Source: Basidiobolus meristosporus CBS 931.73
Lineage: Eukaryota > Basidiobolomycota > Basidiobolomycetes > Basidiobolales > Basidiobolaceae
Assembly (NCBI GenBank): GCA_002104905.1
Contig: MCFE01000974.1
Coordinates: 1-22,629 of the forward strand
DNA length: 22,629 nt
Direction: 5' to 3'
A model generated the notes under the pieces. The model saw only the letters and a list, made by a program, of their open reading frames with translations. It had not been told where the DNA came from and did no database searches. Each line of letters begins with the position of its first letter. Positions within the stretch are counted from its first letter, which is position 1. Below are positions 18,374 to 22,629 of the stretch, in pieces. The position numbers were made by a program, and so were the translations under genes.

Positions 18374-19769
18374 CTAAATGTTCATACTGACTAGTCCTAA
18401 TTTTGACCTAAGATATTCAAACTTGTCTCTGGCTAATGGTTTGGTAAATATGTCTGCAACCATTTCATCTGTAGGAGAGTAAACTAAGCTAACTAAGCTA
18501 TTCTCTATAACTTCATGTATGAGATGATGTCTAATATCTATGTGCTTGGTTCTAGCATGAAAAGTTGGATTTCTACTTAATTGTATACATCCTTCATGGT
18601 CTTGAAATAAAGTAAAAGGCCTTTTTTGACATAGGCCTAAATCTGTAAAAAGCTTTCTTAACCACATTGCTTCTTTTGCAGCTTCACAGGCTACCATATA
18701 CTCTGCCTCTGTGGTGGAAATTGCTATGGTTGTTTGCTTTCTTGAATTCCATGAAACTGCTCCTTTACAATAAAGAAAGGTGTATCCTGTGGTTGATCTG
18801 CTATCTTCTAAGTTATGTCCCCAATGAGCATCAGAGTATCCCACATGATCCTGTTCTGAATCCTTATAAGTGTATCTTAATCAGATATCAGCAGTTCTTT
18901 TTATATATCTAAAAATCCACTTAACTGCTGCAATATGATCAGATCCATAGTTCTGATTATGTTGGCTGACAACTCCCACTGAATATGATAGATCTGGACA
19001 TGTTCTAAGCATGATATACATCAGACTGCTGACCATAGATTGCTAAGGCAAGTCAGGGCTTTCAGATGGCACCAGGCTCTCTTGATTTGGTTGAGTTCTG
19101 ACCAAGTTAAGTTGTGTCTCCATTGAGGTTGCTGCCAGTTTACAGTGTTTCATTTTGTACTTCTTTAGTATATCTTGAATATACTTGGATTGACTTAGGG
19201 TGATAGTCTGGGTACTTCTGTCTAGGGAGAACTTAACCCCTAAGTAGTTACTAAGTTCTCCTAGATTGGACATCTTGAACTCCTTAGATAGGCTGGATTT
19301 AGTCTCTTCCAATGTTTTAGGTTATTGGCAGCTATAATAAGATCATCCACATATAGAGCTAATAGAACTGGATTTGCTCTATCTGGCTTATAGTATATAC
19401 TATAGTCAGCATTACTCCATTTGAAAGTTGAAGATTCCAAATAAGAATCTATCTTGCAATTCCAGGCTCTTGGTGATTGTTTGAGACCATATAGTGACTT
19501 TTTAAGCTTGCAGACCAAATGGGGGTTATTTTGGTCAACAAACCCATCAGGCTGGTCCATGTACATGTCCTCATCAAATTCTCCATTCAGAATTGCAGTT
19601 TTACATCCATTTGATGAATAAAAAACTTATATTTTGCTGCAATAGCCAATATTAATCTGATGGACTTAAGCTTGTCTACTGGTACAAAGGTCTCAGTATA
19701 ATCAAGTCTTTTTGTTTGAGAGTATCCTTTGGCCACAAGTCTTGCTTTGTATCTTTTAATTGTACCATC
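18374..19769 (-). pseudogene. Copia element 3 reverse transcriptase and RNase H
   Basis: From 19769 downward: TIKRYKARLVAKGYSQ, DYTETFVPV and FIHQMDVK, then after a small break MYMDQPDGFVDQNNPH, KKSLYGLKQSPRAW and an intact catalytic ALYVDDLIIAANN. A frame change near 19320 leads to ETKSSLSKEFKMSNLGEL. Stops lie near 19043 and 18880. RNase H (18844-18374) is open for 156 codons with GYSDAHWG (an acidic residue of DADWG replaced by H) and TTEAEYMVACEAA, and ends in a C-terminal block identical to element 2. Of the Copia RTs in the window this is the only one with YVDD preserved. Confidence 0.87.
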
Positions 19770-20119
19770 TGTTGTAATAATTTGTATTTCCACCTAGATA
19801 TTCATCTAACTTAGTCACTTAGATCATCACCTTCAAATCCTAGAGAATACTGACCAAAATTCCTTGTTGAGATTGACTTAGAATATTTTCACCAAAATAC
19901 CAGGCACCCAGAACATGAAAATTCTCAAAGTTGTTCAAACAGCCCCAAACTTTGCACACATGTTCTTGGGACATTCCTTAACCTATTCTACATGTTTGTA
20001 ATGCCAAGACCAGGTAAAAGTATAAATACTACTCTTACATTCAATAAATCATTAAGTGAAAACCACATGATCTACTTGTTCTCCCAATCACTTCCAATAT
20101 CACCAAGACTCTTACAACA
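19770..20119 (+). repeat. 5' LTR of Copia element 4
   Basis: 350 bp from TGTTGTAATAATTTG to CTCTTACAACA, with TATAAATA at 20021-20028 and AATAAA at 20043-20048. The primer site GGTTATGAGCCCC follows directly (20120-20132). Confidence 0.9.
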
Positions 20120-20132
20120 GGTTATGAGCCCC
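20120..20132 (+). other. Primer binding site of Copia element 4
   Basis: Identical to the site at 10114-10126 and in the same position against the LTR. The contained ATG (20124-20126) again opens the Gag frame. Confidence 0.75.
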
Positions 20133-20949
20133 AAGCTGTTACTCTCTGCAATGTCTACTACTGCTATTACTGGAATTTCTCCCTGTGCTGAAAAGTTGGA
20201 TGTATCTAACTACCAAATGTGGAAGGTGAAGATGAAGATGCTGCTACAAGAAAGAGGCCTTTAGGATATTGTCATGGGAGAAGAATGCCCTCCTAAAAAT
20301 GTGGGAGAGGAAGCCTTAAAGTACCAGAAGAAAGAACAAAGTGCCTTTAACTGCATTTGCCTTAATGTCAAGGACAAATTGCTAATTCAATGCTCAAGAG
20401 CAATAACGGCAAAGAATGCCTGAAAATCATTAGAAGACACCTATCAGTCATGTTCAGCTGCCAAGAAAATGTATCAGAGACAAAAATTCTTTACTACAAA
20501 GATGCTGCCAGGAGAAGAAATGAAAAATCTAATTAACAGAATTACCCTGCTGGTAGATGAGATGGAATCTGTGGGCATACCAACTACTGATGAGGATGTG
20601 CTAGTTACTATCCTGAATAGCCTGACAGACAGGTTTCAGGGCCTTGTATCAGCCCTAGAATCCAGAACTGAAGACTTGACCTTAAATTACGTATATGGAA
20701 GGCTCCTTGTTGAAGAATTATGAGAATCAAGTGCCAATAAGAAGGAAGAAGAAAATGCTTTAACAAGCAATGATAACCAACAAAGGAGGTACCCAAGACC
20801 ATACAAAGGCAACAGCAACCTGTTTTGCAACTACTGCAAAAGGAAAGGACACACATCAGACTGGTGTCTAAAAAAGAGAGATAATCAACAAAAGCAGCCT
20901 GAATATGGAAATGCTGCAACAACTGAAGATAGACTATTCATATCTGCAG
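20124..20949 (+). pseudogene. Copia element 4 Gag and zinc knuckle, truncated
   Basis: The reading MSPKLLLSAMSTTAIT starts in the primer site and is collinear with element 2 Gag. It covers YQMWKVKMKMLLQERG, a stop at 20262-20264 (TAG where element 2 has TGT), the KNLINRITLLVDEM and SLTDRFQGLVSALESR regions, a stop near 20721, and the CCHC knuckle CNYCKRKGHTSDWC near 20830. Reading frame and most residues are shared with element 2, but the stops are at different codons apart from shared weak spots. This shows independent decay of two copies from a coding ancestor. It ends at TCTGCAG, where the Gypsy LTR begins. Confidence 0.85.
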
Positions 20950-21101
20950 TGTTATGAATAGACACAAGGCAGGAGGAAAAGCTAGGCACGGCAGGAAAGG
21001 ACTTAGGTGTGGACCATCAAGGCAAGGCAGGATTCAAGGCAAGGCTGTTTATTCAAGACCTGTGTTTATCAGACTGAGGAATACTTAAGGGGGGATAGGA
21101 C

Positions 21102-21109
21102 TATATATA
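21102..21109 (-). promoter_or_regulatory. TATA box of the Gypsy LTR
   Basis: TATATATA, about 360 bp into the LTR from its 5' end in the element's orientation, a usual distance for a U3 promoter. It is the only strong TATA-like word in this LTR. Confidence 0.5.
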
Positions 21110-21354
21110 CTTTTTGGCTATACTGATGCCAAGAGATATTAGCTAATACTAATGGGGTTGTGGGGTGAGGCACAGCAATGGTGCTGGGGGTAATGACATA
21201 GATGACACGGCACTGAGACAGGATGGGGAAATGGATTGGGTCACCTGATCATGTGACTAAGTCATGTGACCTGGTATTTCCATATATGGTACTGGACTAT
21301 GAAAAATACGATGGAGAGCTTCCATGGAATGTTCCATTGTGTAACAATGGCTTG

Positions 21355-21397
21355 GAATGTTCAGGAACTTTCTGGAAGGTGGTAGAAGGTTCCAGAA
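21355..21397. promoter_or_regulatory. Heat-shock-element-like pentamer array
   Basis: Starting at 21355, every five bases reads GAA, TTC, GAA, TTC, GAA, (TGG), GAA, TTC, GAA: eight of nine alternating nGAAn/nTTCn pentamers. This is the binding pattern of the trimeric heat shock factor Hsf1, which normally needs three units. It lies about 250 bp upstream of the TATA box in the element's orientation. A further GAA-TG-TTC pair is at 21327-21334, out of register. Confidence 0.72.
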
Positions 21398-21470
21398 GGA
21401 ATTTCTTAGAAATTGAGCTAGGAAGCTGAAACTTGGCATGGGTTTTCATGGTTGTCATGTGATCATGACA

Positions 21471-22629
21471 CTATTCTCCTCTTCCAGGCAAAGCTCTGTT
21501 TCCCTTTGGGGCAGGTTTTGCAGGATATTGTTGGTGGAACTGGGTAACTAGATCTTGACAATTAGTGAGATGGGTAGCTGGTTCCCATGTTTGGTCACTT
21601 GGATCATAACCAATCCAGTCTACTAAGTAGTACAGCTTTGACTGGATATACTTGGAGTCTAGAATCTGTTTAACTTTAAATTCTTGATGTTGGTCAACCT
21701 GGATGGCTTGGGGCTTTGCTTCTTGCCGGTTTGGCAATGTGTTCCTACAATACGGCTCTAGGAGGGACACATGGAAAGTATCATGGATTTTCATACTTGC
21801 TGGTAACTGTAGCTGATATACTATAGGGCTAAGCTTCTTCTTGATCTTGAAGGGACCAAGTTTCTTGAAATCCAACTTGTCACAAGGGCGGTTGGTGCTG
21901 ATGTTTCTTCTGAGCAACCATATAGAATCTCCTTCATTAAGATCAGGGCTGGGATGCTGTTTTAGATTGGCAAATTTCTTGTAGCTTTCCTGAGCTAAGG
22001 ATAGCTCTTCCTTGAGGGTGTTCTGGATGTCCTGGATTGCTTGGGCATGTTCAGCCGCATGTGGGCTCATTGGGTTTGTTGGAATCTGGATATCAAACTG
22101 AGGGTGGAATCCATAGTTTGCATAGAATGGTGTAAAACCGGTTGCACTATGGCTTGAGTTGTTGTAGGCAAACTCAGCAACAGGGAGTAGATCAACCCAA
22201 TTGTCTTGCTGGTAATTGATATAGCACCGGAGGTATTGCTCTAGAATCTGGTTGATTCTTTCAGTCTGGCCATCAGACTGTGGATGGAAGGCAGTAGAGA
22301 GCTTGACTTGAACACCAAGGTATTGCATGAAGTGTTTCCAAAACTTGGACACAAACTGTGAGCCTCTATCTGACACAATATCACTGGGGATACCATGAAG
22401 GCGGAAAATATTCTTCAGGACTAAAGCAGCAGTTTCTTTTGCATCAGTGTTCTTACAGCAAGGGATGAAGTGAGCCATCTTGGTCAGCCAGTCAGCCACT
22501 ACAAGTATAGCATTGAAGCCACATGACTCAGGGAGGTCAGTAATGAAGTCCATAGATATAGATCTCCATTGGTGTTCCGGGATAGGCAAAGGTTGAAGAA
22601 GTCCATAGGGCTGGTGTCTGGCTGTTTTT
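21471..22629 (-). CDS. Gypsy Pol: integrase core and chromodomain (partial)
   Basis: A single open frame of about 386 codons runs from the window edge to TAG at 21473-21471; no true start is inside the window. It enters with the spacer between the integrase zinc region and core (HQPYGLLQPLPIPEHQW). The core follows with MDFITDLP (first D), SDIVSDRGSQF (second D) and FHPQSDGQTERINQ (catalytic E), then the GPY/F-like region (DKLDFKKLGPFKIKKKL) and HVSLLEPY. The C-terminus is a chromodomain: VKQILDSKYIQ, LYYLVDWIGYDPSDQTWEP, LVTQFHQQYP. Its aromatic residues (Y/Y, W, W) fit a methyl-lysine-binding cage that steers integration to heterochromatin in chromoviruses. No stop or frame shift was found, so it may be functional. 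Its stop codon touches the LTR, so the polypurine tract is coding. Confidence 0.93.
   Translation of the reverse strand, partial: KTARHQPYGLLQPLPIPEHQWRSISMDFITDLPESCGFNAILVVADWLTKMAHFIPCCKNTDAKETAALVLKNIFRLHGIPSDIVSDRGSQFVSKFWKHFMQYLGVQVKLSTAFHPQSDGQTERINQILEQYLRCYINYQQDNWVDLLPVAEFAYNNSSHSATGFTPFYANYGFHPQFDIQIPTNPMSPHAAEHAQAIQDIQNTLKEELSLAQESYKKFANLKQHPSPDLNEGDSIWLLRRNISTNRPCDKLDFKKLGPFKIKKKLSPIVYQLQLPASMKIHDTFHVSLLEPYCRNTLPNRQEAKPQAIQVDQHQEFKVKQILDSKYIQSKLYYLVDWIGYDPSDQTWEPATHLTNCQDLVTQFHQQYPAKPAPKGNRALPGRGE
21474..21485 (-). other. Polypurine tract of the Gypsy element
   Basis: The minus strand reads GGAAGAGGAGAA then TAG, followed at once by the LTR start TGTCATGA. The tract encodes the last residues of Pol (PGRGE). 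Confidence 0.75.

Larger units (their letters stand above)
18014..19769 (-). mobile_element. Copia element 3 (family 2), 3' half only
   Basis: A minus-strand element consisting of a 349-bp 3' LTR, polypurine tract, RNase H and most of the reverse transcriptase. It ends abruptly at 19769, where the LTR of element 4 starts. The lost 5' part (Gag, protease, integrase, 5' LTR) is not seen in the window. It lies tail-to-tail with element 2. Confidence 0.85.
19770..20949 (+). mobile_element. Copia element 4 (family 2), 5' end only
   Basis: A 5' LTR, primer site and Gag through the zinc knuckle, on the plus strand. On the left it abuts element 3 inside its reverse transcriptase. On the right it is cut by the Gypsy LTR at 20950, at the point where element 2 reads on (ATATCTGCACTAAATATG). 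The rest lies beyond the Gypsy element, outside the window, or is lost. Confidence 0.85.
20950..21470 (-). repeat. 3' LTR of the Gypsy chromovirus
   Basis: Ends are TGTTATGA and TCATGACA (plus view), an imperfect inverted repeat with TG...CA. Features in transcription order (right to left) are TCATGTGA motifs, a heat-shock-element-like array (21355-21397), a GAATGTTC pair (21327-21334), two TCATGTGAC repeats (21249-21257, 21262-21270), a TATA box, then repeated CAAGGCAAGGC in the presumed R/U5 part (about 21023-21048). No real gene is present, although short open stretches exist. Confidence 0.87.
20950..22629 (-). mobile_element. Ty3/Gypsy chromovirus, 3' end, continuing off the window
   Basis: A minus-strand element with a 521-bp 3' LTR, polypurine tract, and an open pol frame ending in a chromodomain. 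It inserted into the Gag of Copia element 4. The expected five-base duplication would be TGCAG (20945-20949), to be matched past the right edge of the window. It is the least decayed element here. Confidence 0.9.

Noticed and set aside
21223-21429. A 68-codon plus-strand open frame in the Gypsy LTR
   Set aside because: It lies wholly within the LTR, overlaps the regulatory array, and resembles no protein; it is a chance frame.
22573-22589. A start codon for the Gypsy Pol at 22589
   Set aside because: The codon there is TTG within a continuing open frame that matches integrase sequence upstream, so the protein clearly starts outside the window.
1-22629. CRISPR array, bacterial operon, or defence system
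   Set aside because: There are no regularly spaced short repeats. Gene content is entirely eukaryotic retrotransposon and Tnp2 transposase.
21471-22629. An endogenous retrovirus or plant pararetrovirus as the source of the Gypsy-like Pol
   Set aside because: The chromodomain, the Pol order and the stop codon directly at the LTR leave no room for an envelope gene and fit a fungal chromovirus retrotransposon.

Overview
The window is a pile of nested, mostly broken transposable elements, with no recognisable host housekeeping gene, tRNA, rRNA or CRISPR array. The mix suggests a filamentous fungus, probably a basidiomycete. It contains Ty1/Copia elements with a half-tRNA type primer site, CACTA-like Tnp2 transposase relics, and a chromodomain Ty3/Gypsy element. 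CpG is extremely scarce throughout, as expected where transposons carry cytosine methylation. The taxonomic guess is inference from family resemblance only.

Left part (1-8290). A short LTR end and a Gypsy reverse transcriptase scrap (1-383) lead into two diverged tandem copies of an unrecognised minus-strand protein gene with internal ~68-residue repeats (copy A about 384-1440; copy B about 1441-8290). Copy B is interrupted twice: by a full-structure but dead Copia element (1981-6392, minus, near-matching 5-bp duplication) and by a solo LTR of the same family (7263-7631, perfect GAGGA duplication, empty site visible in copy A).

Middle part (8340-17221). A plus-strand Tnp2 transposase relic is cut off at 9764 by the 5' LTR of a second Copia family (349-bp LTRs at 9765-10113 and 16873-17221). 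That Copia element is split inside its integrase by a second, inverted Tnp2 relic (about 11990-15045, minus). Its two outer flanks do not match, so it looks like a recombinant.

Right part (17222-22629). This begins with an integrase scrap and decayed LTR pieces, then the 3' half of another Copia element on the minus strand (18014-19769). A plus-strand Copia 5' end (19770-20949) abuts and interrupts that element, and is itself cut by the 3' end of a Ty3/Gypsy chromovirus (20950-22629, minus). The chromovirus is the youngest-looking element: its integrase-chromodomain frame is open to the window edge with catalytic residues intact.

The observations I rate highest are: (1) a heat-shock-element array in the Gypsy LTR, 8 of 9 consecutive pentamers in perfect GAAnnTTC register; (2) a 4,875-bp run without a single CpG; (3) a Copia primer site that pairs with the anticodon loop of initiator tRNA-Met and contains, in frame, the first ATG of Gag; (4) a near-identical tract shared by two inverted Copia elements that are about 12% diverged next to it, which suggests gene conversion.
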